A stretch of DNA of 6,388 bases from an uncultured Mycolicibacterium sp. (GTDB lineage Bacteria; Actinomycetota; Actinomycetes; Mycobacteriales; Mycobacteriaceae): contig NZ_CALDGS010000118.1 of the NCBI RefSeq assembly GCF_937941905.1, positions 1 to 6,388 of the forward strand. Reading direction: 5' to 3'. Numbering within the stretch: position 1 is the first letter of the stretch; every line of letters starts with the position of its first letter. The position numbers and the translations under genes are program-made. Shown here piece after piece: positions 1-5,465 of the stretch. Below the pieces are notes generated by a model, which saw only the letters and a program-made list of their open reading frames with translations, was not told the origin of the DNA and did no database searches.

Positions 1-474
1 ATCGACGGCGTGCAGACCGACGCCTCGATCAACCACGGCAACTCCGGCGGTCCGCTGATCAACATGAACGCCGAGGTGATCGGCATCAACACCGCCGGCA
101 AGTCGCTGTCGGACAGCGCCAGCGGCCTGGGCTTCGCGATCCCGGTCAACGAGGTCAAGACCGTGGTCGAGACGCTGATCCGGGACGGCAAGATCGCCCA
201 CCCGACGCTGGGCCTGACCGCCCGGTCGGTGAGCAACGACGTCGCCTCCGGCGCGCAGGTCGCCGACGTCAAGGCGGGCAGCCCCGCCGAACAGGCCGGG
301 ATCCTGGAGAACGACGTGGTGATCAAGGTCGGGGACCGCAAGGTCGCCGACGCCGACGAGTTCGTCGTCGCGGTGCGTCAGCTCAAGATCGGTGAGCCCG
401 CGCCCATCGAGGTGATGCGGGAGGGCCGCCCGGTGACGCTGACCGTGACCCCGGTCGCCGACAACGCCGCGTAG
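1..474 (+). CDS. htrA: HtrA/DegP-family serine protease, C-terminal part (5' end outside window)
   Basis: Trypsin-like serine protease of the HtrA family, which degrades or chaperones misfolded proteins at the cell envelope. The frame is open from base 1, so only the last 157 residues are present and the start, membrane anchor, His and Asp of the triad lie to the left. Visible are the active-site segment GNSGGP at window residues 13-18 (nucleophile Ser15, bases 43-45), the last protease strands (GFAIPVN, residues 44-50), and one PDZ domain at about 66-153, beginning near PTLGL and containing GSPAEQAGI. The frame ends at TAG 472-474. tatB starts two bases later, so co-transcription and probably translational coupling are likely. 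In mycobacteria this gene follows sigE and rseA (recalled synteny), suggesting an envelope-stress role. The catalytic serine is intact, so this is not an inactive homologue as far as can be seen. Confidence 0.95.
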   Translation: MDGVQTDASINHGNSGGPLINMNAEVIGINTAGKSLSDSASGLGFAIPVNEVKTVVETLIRDGKIAHPTLGLTARSVSNDVASGAQVADVKAGSPAEQAGILENDVVIKVGDRKVADADEFVVAVRQLKIGEPAPIEVMREGRPVTLTVTPVADNAA

Positions 475-476
475 CC

Positions 477-917
477 ATGTTCAACAACGTCGGCTGGGGC
501 GAGATGCTGATCCTGGTGATCGCCGGGTTGGTGATCCTGGGACCGGAGCGGCTGCCCGGTGCGATGCGCTGGACCGCGAACGCGGTGCGCCAGGTACGCG
601 ACTACGTCAGCGGGGCGACCAACCAGCTGCGCCGCGATCTGGGCCCGGAGTTCGACGAGTTGCGCGAGCCGCTGTCGGAGCTGCAGAAGCTGCGCGGGAT
701 GACACCGCGGGCGGCGATCACCAAGCATCTGCTCGACGGCGACGACTCGATCTTCACCGGCAACTTCGACACCCCCGACCCGCGCACCCCGACACCCCAG
801 ACCCAGGCGGCCCAGAACCCGGCAGCCCAGAACCCGGCAGCCCGGTATCCCGCGGAGCCGGCCGAGCCGGGACCGGAGCGCCGGACGGCGACGCCGTTCG
901 ACCCGGACGCGACCTGA
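477..917 (+). CDS. tatB: Twin-arginine translocase subunit TatB
   Basis: Membrane subunit of the Tat system, which with TatC recognises twin-arginine signal peptides and exports folded proteins. The 146-residue protein has the family layout: a short N-terminus with a conserved glutamate (Glu9 in GWGEM), one transmembrane helix at about 9-22, the GPERLP hinge at 22-27, an amphipathic helix at about 28-75, and a variable Pro/Ala/Gln-rich tail from about 98. GPE with the extended helix favours TatB over TatA. The ATG at 477 is chosen because it opens directly on the conserved N-terminus and lies two bases after the htrA stop. No clear Shine-Dalgarno sequence is visible, consistent with coupling to htrA translation. 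The tail contains a 15-base tandem duplication. The gene ends 15 bases before the convergent mrp stop. Confidence 0.96.
   Translation: MFNNVGWGEMLILVIAGLVILGPERLPGAMRWTANAVRQVRDYVSGATNQLRRDLGPEFDELREPLSELQKLRGMTPRAAITKHLLDGDDSIFTGNFDTPDPRTPTPQTQAAQNPAAQNPAARYPAEPAEPGPERRTATPFDPDAT
811..840 (+). repeat. Perfect 15-bp tandem duplication in the tatB tail
   Basis: CCCAGAACCCGGCAG occurs at 811-825 and again, identically, at 826-840. It is in frame and duplicates five residues in the low-complexity cytoplasmic tail of TatB (the AQNPA AQNPA stretch). A third, degenerate unit (CCCGG, then divergence) begins at 841. It is probably a slippage product in a part of the protein that tolerates length change. 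Confidence 0.9.
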
Positions 918-932
918 TCCGGCGGGCCCGGC

Positions 933-2078
933 TCAGCGGCGGGTGGTATCCAGTCCCAGCGACATCCCGGCCAGGCCGCGTTTGCGGGTCGCCAGCCCGT
1001 CGGCGATGCGGATCAGCTCCCGGGCGGCCGGGGAGTCCGGCTGCGACAGCACCAGCGGCACCCCGGTGTCGCCGGCCGCGGCCAGCGCCGGGTCGATGGG
1101 CACCTGGCCCAGCAACGGCACGTCCGCGCCGACCGCGCGGGTCAGCCGCTCGGCGACCTGCTTGCCGCCGCCCTCGCCGAACAGGTTCATCACCGTGCCG
1201 TCCGGCAGCTGCAGGCCGGCCATGTTCTCCACCACGCCGACGATGCGCTGGCGGGTCTGCAGCGCGATGGCGCCGGCCCGCTCGGCCACCTCGGCCGCGG
1301 CGGCCTGCGGGGTGGTGACGACCAGGATCTCGGCGTTGGGCAGCAGCTGTGCCACCGAGATGGCGATGTCGCCGGTGCCGGGCGGCAGGTCGAGCAGCAG
1401 CACGTCCAGGTCGCCCCAGTAGACGTCGGACAGGAACTGCTGCAGCGCCCGGTGCAGCATCGGGCCGCGCCACACCACCGGGGTGTTGCCCTGGGTGAAC
1501 ATCGCGATCGAGATCACCCGCACGTCGTGCGCCACCGGCGGCACGATCATCGAGTCCACCTGCACCGGCCGGTCGGTCACCCCGAGCATGCGGGGCACCG
1601 AGTGCCCGTAGATGTCGGCGTCGAGCACACCCACCGACAGTCCCCGGGCGGCCAGCGCGGCGGCCAGGTTCACCGTGACGCTGGACTTGCCCACGCCGCC
1701 CTTGCCGGAGGCGACGGCGTACACCCGGGTCAGCGAATTGGGCTGGGCGAACGGGATGACCGGCTCGCGGGCGTCACCACGCAGCAGCTTGCGCAGTTCG
1801 GCGCGCTGTTCGTCGTTCATCACGTCCAGGCTGACCCGCACCGCGCCGGTGCCCGGCACGTCGGCCACCACCGCCTGCACCTTCTCGGTGATCTCGGCTT
1901 TCTTCGGGCAGCCCTCGGTGGTGAGGTACACCTCGACGTGCACCGCGCCGTCGGGCTCGACCGTGACGTTCTTGACCATGCCCAGCTCGGTGATGGGCCG
2001 CCGCAGCTCGGGGTCGATCACCTTGCCGAGCGCGGAGCGCACCGCTGCCTGCAGGTCCGGAGGTGTTTGAGACATCAC
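933..2078 (-). CDS. mrp: Mrp/ApbC-family P-loop ATPase (Fe-S cluster carrier type)
   Basis: Cytosolic P-loop NTPase of the Mrp/NBP35 family, whose members carry or deliver Fe-S clusters. The 381 residues comprise an N-terminal DUF59/MIP18-like domain at about 8-95 (IDPELRRPITELGMV at 21-35, Cys57 in TTEGCP) and an ATPase domain at about 116-365. The ATPase shows the deviant Walker A GKGGVGKS (125-132), a switch I-like DADIYGHS (153-160) and the switch II motif DLPPGTGD (230-237). The CxxC that in many Mrp/ApbC proteins follows VENM is missing: after VENMAGL (283-289) comes a Cys-free stretch, and Cys57 is the only cysteine I see. The start may be GTG 2076-2078 or the adjoining ATG 2073-2075. 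A TACACT -10 box five bases upstream suggests a leaderless transcript. The gene converges on tatB and lies 40 bases downstream of the transglycosylase gene. Confidence 0.94.
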   Translation of the reverse strand: MMSQTPPDLQAAVRSALGKVIDPELRRPITELGMVKNVTVEPDGAVHVEVYLTTEGCPKKAEITEKVQAVVADVPGTGAVRVSLDVMNDEQRAELRKLLRGDAREPVIPFAQPNSLTRVYAVASGKGGVGKSSVTVNLAAALAARGLSVGVLDADIYGHSVPRMLGVTDRPVQVDSMIVPPVAHDVRVISIAMFTQGNTPVVWRGPMLHRALQQFLSDVYWGDLDVLLLDLPPGTGDIAISVAQLLPNAEILVVTTPQAAAAEVAERAGAIALQTRQRIVGVVENMAGLQLPDGTVMNLFGEGGGKQVAERLTRAVGADVPLLGQVPIDPALAAAGDTGVPLVLSQPDSPAARELIRIADGLATRKRGLAGMSLGLDTTRR

Positions 2079-2083
2079 CCGCG

Positions 2084-2089
2084 AGTGTA
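2084..2089 (-). promoter_or_regulatory. Putative -10 element for mrp (leaderless)
   Basis: Read on the minus strand, TACACT fits the mycobacterial -10 pattern TANNNT. Five bases (CGCGG) separate it from the GTG at 2078, so transcription would begin at or next to the start codon. There is no Shine-Dalgarno sequence in this 40-base gap, consistent with a leaderless mRNA, which is common in mycobacteria. No recognisable -35 hexamer is seen. If the promoter is active, mrp can be expressed independently of the upstream transglycosylase gene. Confidence 0.4.
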
Positions 2090-2118
2090 GGCCGACCCGC
2101 GAGCGCGCCCGCGTGCGG

Positions 2119-3507
2119 TCAGCCCACCGGGCCCGGGGCCGGGCCGGGGGCCGGCGGCAGCACCGGACCGGGGGCGGGGACCGGACCGGGGGCCGGCCCC
2201 GGGGCGGGGCCGGGGGCGGGCCCCTCCGCCGGCACCGGCCCGGGCAGCGGCCCGGGGGCGACGGCCGGCGGGGCGATCGTCGCCGCCTCGAGCGGCTGCG
2301 GTGCCGGTGGGAACGGGGCCGGCGGGGCGAACGGGTTGGCCGGGGGCCCCGGATTCGGCGGCGCCTGGTCGGTGAGGCAGAACACCACGCACTGCGGCTG
2401 CGGCGGCTGCATCCACGGCGGCACCCACGGGGCGGGCGGCTGTTCGGGCGGCGGCGCCACCGCGGCCGGGTCCAACGCCGAGGCCGGGCCGGGCAGCGGC
2501 CCGAGCTGCTGGCCGGGAGCGAACCCGGGCACCGGGCCGGGCAGCCGGGTCGACACCTGGGCGGCGGCGTCGGTCGCGGTCAGCAGGGCCAGCGGATCGG
2601 TCAGCACCGGCAGGTCGTCGACGCCGCCGAGCGTCGCGCCGGTGGTCGGCATCGGCCCGTTGATCGGCGGCAGGTCCACCGGCACCACACCGGTGGCGTA
2701 GGCCGCGGCCCAGGCCAGCACGTTGTGGGCGTAGGCCACCGAGTTGTTGTAGCGCAGCAGCGCGGTCATCACCTGCTGGCGGTCGCGCAGGTTGAGCCCG
2801 CCGCTGCACAGGTAGCGGGCGGCCGCGAGCGCCGAGTCGTAGAGGTTCTGCACGTCGGCCCGGCCGTCGCCGTCGCCGTCGGCGGCATAGCGCGCCCAGG
2901 TGCCGGGCAGGAACTGCATCGGCCCCATGGCCCGGGCGTAGGTCACCCCGTTGGGGGTACGGCTGGCGACGATCACCTCGTTGCCGGGCAGCGAACCGTC
3001 GAGCGCCGGGCCGTAGATGGGGCGCACCGCGGTGCCGCGGGCGTCGGTGGCGCCGCCGTTGGCGTGCCCGGACTCGATGCGGCCGATGCCGGCCAGCAGG
3101 TTCCAGCTCACCCCGCAGTCGGGGTTGCTGGCGGCCATCACCCGTTCGGCGTTGCGGTAGGCGCGCAGCGCCACCGGCGGGATGCCCAGCGCGCCGCCGG
3201 CGTTGACCACCGCCGGGGACGGCGGCGGCGCGGCGGCGGCGGGGGACTCGGCGATGTGGAACGCCGCCGGCGGTTTGCGGACCGCGACCACGGTGGGCCC
3301 GGACCGGTCGACCGGTTCGGGGGCGACGGCGGCCAGCGGGGTGACCGCCGCGTCGGAGGTGCGGTGGTGGGCGGCCGGGGATCCGCCGACCGCGCCCGCC
3401 AGCACCAGCGGGGTGATGACGGCGACGGCACCGAAGGCAGGTGCGCCGACGACTCGTTGCACTCGCCGCTTCGCCGCGCCGAGGGCGGCCGTTCCAGCTC
3501 TGCGCAC
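2119..3507 (-). CDS. Exported lytic murein transglycosylase, SLT/MltB-like, with Pro-rich tail
   Basis: Predicted peptidoglycan-cleaving lytic transglycosylase (SLT_2/MltB type), like M. tuberculosis Rv1230c by synteny. The 462 residues show a basic N-terminus (1-20) and a hydrophobic stretch at about 25-41, a signal peptide or single anchor; then an Ala/Pro linker; then the catalytic domain at about 105-275. It has LLAGIGRIESGH with candidate catalytic Glu145, AMGPMQFLPGTW (193-204), an EF-hand-like DGDGDGRAD loop (210-218; MltB/Slt35 enzymes bind calcium in such a loop) and RYNNS (252-256). Cys131 and Cys234 may form a disulfide outside the cell. After residue 280 the chain is Pro/Ala/Gly-rich, with an isolated Cys373/Cys377 pair and a terminal PGPAPGPAPG-type repeat. 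The GTG start at 3507 directly follows an in-frame TGA and has an AGGA ribosome-binding site 7 bases upstream, so it cannot extend further. Confidence 0.88.
   Translation of the reverse strand: MRRAGTAALGAAKRRVQRVVGAPAFGAVAVITPLVLAGAVGGSPAAHHRTSDAAVTPLAAVAPEPVDRSGPTVVAVRKPPAAFHIAESPAAAAPPPSPAVVNAGGALGIPPVALRAYRNAERVMAASNPDCGVSWNLLAGIGRIESGHANGGATDARGTAVRPIYGPALDGSLPGNEVIVASRTPNGVTYARAMGPMQFLPGTWARYAADGDGDGRADVQNLYDSALAAARYLCSGGLNLRDRQQVMTALLRYNNSVAYAHNVLAWAAAYATGVVPVDLPPINGPMPTTGATLGGVDDLPVLTDPLALLTATDAAAQVSTRLPGPVPGFAPGQQLGPLPGPASALDPAAVAPPPEQPPAPWVPPWMQPPQPQCVVFCLTDQAPPNPGPPANPFAPPAPFPPAPQPLEAATIAPPAVAPGPLPGPVPAEGPAPGPAPGPAPGPVPAPGPVLPPAPGPAPGPVG
2129..2150 (+). other. Potential G-quadruplex (template strand of the transglycosylase gene)
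   Basis: Four runs of three or more G (2129-2131, 2135-2138, 2141-2143, 2146-2150) are separated by loops of 3, 2 and 2 bases, fitting the canonical G3+N1-7 rule. The motif lies within the last codons of the transglycosylase gene, about 50 bases upstream of the mrp start. Confidence 0.5.
2201..2220 (+). other. Potential short-loop G-quadruplex
   Basis: G-runs at 2201-2204, 2206-2209, 2212-2216 and 2218-2220 have loops of only 1, 2 and 1 bases, the geometry expected to give the most stable quadruplexes. The G-rich strand is the template for the minus-strand genes. The motif may simply be a by-product of Pro/Gly codons. Confidence 0.5.
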
Positions 3508-3514
3508 TCAACCG

Positions 3515-3518
3515 TCCT
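3515..3518 (-). promoter_or_regulatory. Ribosome-binding site of the transglycosylase gene
   Basis: On the minus strand AGGA (within TTAGGACGG) lies 7 bases before the GTG at 3507. With the in-frame TGA immediately upstream of that GTG, it fixes the start codon. It is the clearest Shine-Dalgarno sequence in the window. Confidence 0.7.
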
Positions 3519-3536
3519 AAGCCGTTAGTCACACAC

Positions 3537-3552
3537 TGTGAACCAAGTCACC
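3537..3552. promoter_or_regulatory. Putative CRP/FNR-family operator
   Basis: TGTGA-N6-TCACC matches the CRP consensus TGTGA-N6-TCACA at nine of ten specified positions. Mycobacterial CRP (Rv3676 in M. tuberculosis) is known to use GTG-N8-CAC-type sites, which this satisfies. The site lies 30-45 bases upstream of the transglycosylase GTG and overlaps the proposed -10 box and start point, so binding there would be expected to repress. A second arrangement, TCACA-N3-TGTGA at 3529-3541, shares one half-site. Confidence 0.45.
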
Positions 3553-3555
3553 ATA
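3550..3555 (-). promoter_or_regulatory. Putative -10 element for the transglycosylase gene
   Basis: The minus strand reads TATGGT (TANNNT type). Transcription starting about 7 bases further on, near 3543, would give a 5' leader of about 35 bases carrying the AGGA ribosome-binding site. No convincing -35 box is visible. The 116-base gap 3508-3623 is the longest intergenic stretch in the window and part of it is unusually AT-rich for this DNA, which supports a promoter here. Confidence 0.4.
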
Positions 3556-3595
3556 CCGGGTCCGGGCGCCGGTGTTGGCGCGGGTTCGCCGATAT

Positions 3596-3619
3596 GCTCG
3601 GACCGGGTCCGCCGGGAGC
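3596..3619 (-). terminator. Possible hairpin after the DUF1003 gene
   Basis: CGGAC-CGG-GTCCG (3599-3611) forms a 5-bp stem with a 3-base loop, and outer bases GCT (3596-3598) and AGC (3617-3619) can pair with a bulge between. It begins four bases after the DUF1003 stop. There is no T-tract. Mycobacterial terminators often lack one, but so do random GC-rich hairpins, so this is weak. Confidence 0.25.
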
Positions 3620-3623
3620 GTGG

Positions 3624-4151
3624 TCAGCCGCGCTCTCGGCCGTCGGGCCGTTCCCCGGGTCCCCGGTCGCGCTCCCGGCGCAGCTCGAGCACCAGTTCGC
3701 GCAGGTCCTCCAGTTCCCGGCGCAGATAGTCGCGGGTGGCGACCTCGCCGATGGCCAGCCGCAGCGCGGCCAGTTCGCGGGCCAGGTACTCGGTGTCGGC
3801 CTTGGTCTGCTCGGCGCGGCGCCGGTCCTCCTCCAGGGCCACCCGGTCGCGGTTCTCCTGCCGGTTCTGGGCCAGCAGGATCAGCGGGGCGGCGTAGGCG
3901 GCCTGGGTGGAGAACGCCAGGTTCAGCAGGATGAACGGGTAGGGATCCCACTGCCAGGCGAACGCGCCGAGGTTCAGCGCGATCCAGGCGACCACGACGA
4001 TGGTCTGGATGGCCAGGTAGCGGCCGGTGCCCAGGAACCGGGCGATCGACTCGGAGAACTTGCCGACCGCCTCGACATCGAGCCGCGGCGCGAACCGGCG
4101 CCGCGACACCCGCGGGGTGTCCAGCCGCTGCCGCGCCGAGTACTCGGTCAC
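3624..4151 (-). CDS. DUF1003 two-helix membrane protein with C-terminal coiled coil
   Basis: A 175-residue inner-membrane protein of unknown function (Rv1231c-like by synteny). Residues 1-40 are basic and probably cytoplasmic. Two transmembrane helices lie at about 44-66 (LAIQTIVVVAWIALNLGAF) and 72-95, joined by the tight WQWDPYP turn (66-72). The DUF1003 signature is present as DPYPFILLNLAFS followed by APLILLAQNRQ and a DR pair. Residues 98-163 are strongly charged with regular Leu/Ala spacing, predicting a long cytoplasmic coiled coil; the end is Arg/Gly/Glu-rich. GTG 4149-4151 is chosen because it gives a 4-base GTGA overlap with the stop of the preceding MgtE-like gene, a sign of translational coupling. 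The frame stays open far upstream (to about 6299), but that part is antisense or out of frame to clearly coding genes and is discarded. The conserved pairing suggests the two proteins act together; this is inference. Confidence 0.88.
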   Translation of the reverse strand: MTEYSARQRLDTPRVSRRRFAPRLDVEAVGKFSESIARFLGTGRYLAIQTIVVVAWIALNLGAFAWQWDPYPFILLNLAFSTQAAYAAPLILLAQNRQENRDRVALEEDRRRAEQTKADTEYLARELAALRLAIGEVATRDYLRRELEDLRELVLELRRERDRGPGERPDGRERG

Positions 4152-5440
4152 GCCCCGCCCTCGCTTCCGGCGAGCTCGGGCTCCTCCTGCTCGCGCCAGT
4201 CGTGCGGCAGCAGGTGGTCGAGCACGTCGTCGACGGTGACCGCGCCGAGCAGGTGGTTCTCCTCGTCCACCACCGGCGCGCACACCAGGTTGTAGGCGGC
4301 GAAGTAGCGGGTCATCGCCGGCAGCGGCATGTCCGGCGCCATGGTCGGCAGGTCCGCGTCGACGATGCCGCTGACCAGCGTTGCCGGCGGCTCCCGCAAC
4401 AGCCGCTGCAGGTGCACGCAGCCCAGGTACTGGCCGGTCGGGGTGGCCGTGGGCGGGCGGGTGACGAACACCAGCGACGCCAGCGCCGGGGTCAGGTCCG
4501 GGTCGCGCACCCGGGCCAGCGCCTCGGCGACGGTGGTGGCCGGGGTGAGCACCACCGGCTCGGAGGTCATCAGGCCGCCGGCGGTGTCGGGGGAGTGCGA
4601 CAGCAGGCGGCGGACGTCCTCGGAGTCCTCCGGGTCCATCCGCCGCAGCAGCGCCTCGGCCTGGGTGTTGCTCAGCACGCCGAGCAGGTCGGCGGCGTCG
4701 TCGGGGTCCATCGCGCCGAGCACGTCGGCGGCCCGTTCGGCGTCGAGGTGCAGCAGCAGGTCGGTCTGGTCGCCCTCGGGCAGCTCCTGGATGATGTCGG
4801 CCAGCCGTTCGTCGTCGAGCGCCTTGACCACCTCGTAGCGGCGTTTGGCCGGCAGTTCGCGCAGCGCGTCGGCCACCTCCACCGGCCGCTGCCCCTCGAA
4901 CTGGGCCAGCAGGTGGGCCACGCCCTGGCCGGGCAGCGCCAGCGCGGACGGGGTGAGGCCGATGACGTTGTGCCAGTCCACCACGTGCACGGTGGTGCGC
5001 CGGCCCAACCGGCGGTGGCTGCGCACCGCCACCTTGCCGACCACCCAGTCCCGCGACCGGGTCTGCTCGATGCCCAGGTCGGTCACCACCACGTCGACCC
5101 CGGCCAGTTCGGGCAGCTCCGGGTCGCGCACCTGCACCCGGGTGTCGAGCACCTGGCCGAGCACCAGCACCTCGCCGGGCCGCTGGGCGAACCGGCGCAG
5201 CGACACGTTGGCGGTGTTGAGCGTGACCGCGCTCGGCTCGATCGCGGTCACCCGCAGGATCGGGACGAAAATCCTTCGCCGGGTGAGCAATTCGACGACA
5301 AGGCCGAGCACCCGGGGTTGCTGGCGGACGATGCTGATGCTGATCACCACATCGCGCACGCGGCCGATGGACTCGCCGTCCGGGCCGAGCACGACCATGC
5401 CCGCCAGGCGGGCCGCGTAGACCCTGGTGACCGCCGCCAT
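4148..5440 (-). CDS. PRC-barrel / MgtE N-domain / CBS-pair protein without the channel domain
   Basis: A 430-residue protein (Rv1232c-like by synteny). Residues about 7-70 and 85-160 look like PRC-barrel-type beta domains (e.g. GESIGRVRDVVI). Residues about 180-282 match the helical MgtE N superfamily (PVEVADALRELP, LADIIQELP, MDPDDAADLLG). Two CBS domains follow at about 286-348 and 354-413, with the MgtE signature DTAGGLMT (285-292) and DDVLD (404-408) at the end. True MgtE Mg2+ channels continue into a plug helix and five membrane helices; here the chain ends about 17 residues later, and no hydrophobic segment of membrane length is present, so it should be cytosolic. It is probably a sensor or adaptor for Mg2+ or a nucleotide, not a transporter by itself. 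The ATG at 5438-5440 has a TACTCT -10 box 7 bases upstream and no good Shine-Dalgarno sequence, so it may be leaderless. It is coupled to the DUF1003 gene by a 4-base overlap. Confidence 0.88.
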   Translation of the reverse strand: MAAVTRVYAARLAGMVVLGPDGESIGRVRDVVISISIVRQQPRVLGLVVELLTRRRIFVPILRVTAIEPSAVTLNTANVSLRRFAQRPGEVLVLGQVLDTRVQVRDPELPELAGVDVVVTDLGIEQTRSRDWVVGKVAVRSHRRLGRRTTVHVVDWHNVIGLTPSALALPGQGVAHLLAQFEGQRPVEVADALRELPAKRRYEVVKALDDERLADIIQELPEGDQTDLLLHLDAERAADVLGAMDPDDAADLLGVLSNTQAEALLRRMDPEDSEDVRRLLSHSPDTAGGLMTSEPVVLTPATTVAEALARVRDPDLTPALASLVFVTRPPTATPTGQYLGCVHLQRLLREPPATLVSGIVDADLPTMAPDMPLPAMTRYFAAYNLVCAPVVDEENHLLGAVTVDDVLDHLLPHDWREQEEPELAGSEGGA

Positions 5441-5465
5441 GTCTCAAAGAGTAGAGAGTGTAGGC
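5441..5465. promoter_or_regulatory. 25-bp divergent promoter region
   Basis: The whole gap between the MgtE-like ATG and the GTG of the CoA ester lyase is 25 bases. Minus-strand TACTCT (5448-5453) lies 7 bases from the MgtE-like ATG; a second TANNNT, TACACT, lies at 5457-5462. On the plus strand TAGAGA (5452-5457) is a poor -10, and GAGAG (5454-5458) could act as a weak ribosome-binding site for the GTG. Promoters for both directions must overlap each other and the 5' end of the opposite gene. Confidence 0.4.

Larger units (their letters stand above)
2122..2226 (-). repeat. GPAP/PGP low-complexity repeat at the transglycosylase C-terminus
   Basis: The last 33 or so residues before the stop are built almost only from Gly, Pro, Ala and Val in PAPG/PGP units, encoded by long C-runs on the coding strand and G-runs on the opposite strand. 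The tract is likely unstructured and may span or bind the cell wall. It is prone to slippage and sequencing error, so its exact length should be treated with care. Confidence 0.8.

Noticed and set aside
918..932. Short palindrome (CGGGCCCG) between tatB and mrp as a bidirectional terminator.
   Set aside because: The perfect 8-bp palindrome leaves no loop and there is no T-tract; such sequences are frequent in DNA of this composition.
1452..2090. Plus-strand open frames opposite mrp.
   Set aside because: His/Arg/Gly-rich antisense shadow; mrp shows P-loop and switch motifs throughout.
2113..3528. Long plus-strand open frame opposite the transglycosylase gene.
   Set aside because: Its Gly/Arg/His/Val-rich translation has no recognisable domain. 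Stop codons are rare in every frame of such GC-rich DNA, and the opposite strand has clear catalytic motifs.
2075..3532. Second minus-strand frame over the transglycosylase gene, nearly the same length.
   Set aside because: The translation is dominated by Arg/Ala/Gly/Pro runs; the SLT motifs, Cys pair and ribosome-binding site all belong to the other frame.
3553..3623. ECF sigma factor promoter (GGAAC-type -35) or riboswitch before the transglycosylase gene.
   Set aside because: Only a partial GAAC is present, with no matching CGTT-type -10 at proper spacing. The leader after the proposed start is too short for a known riboswitch such as the c-di-AMP element found before rpf genes.
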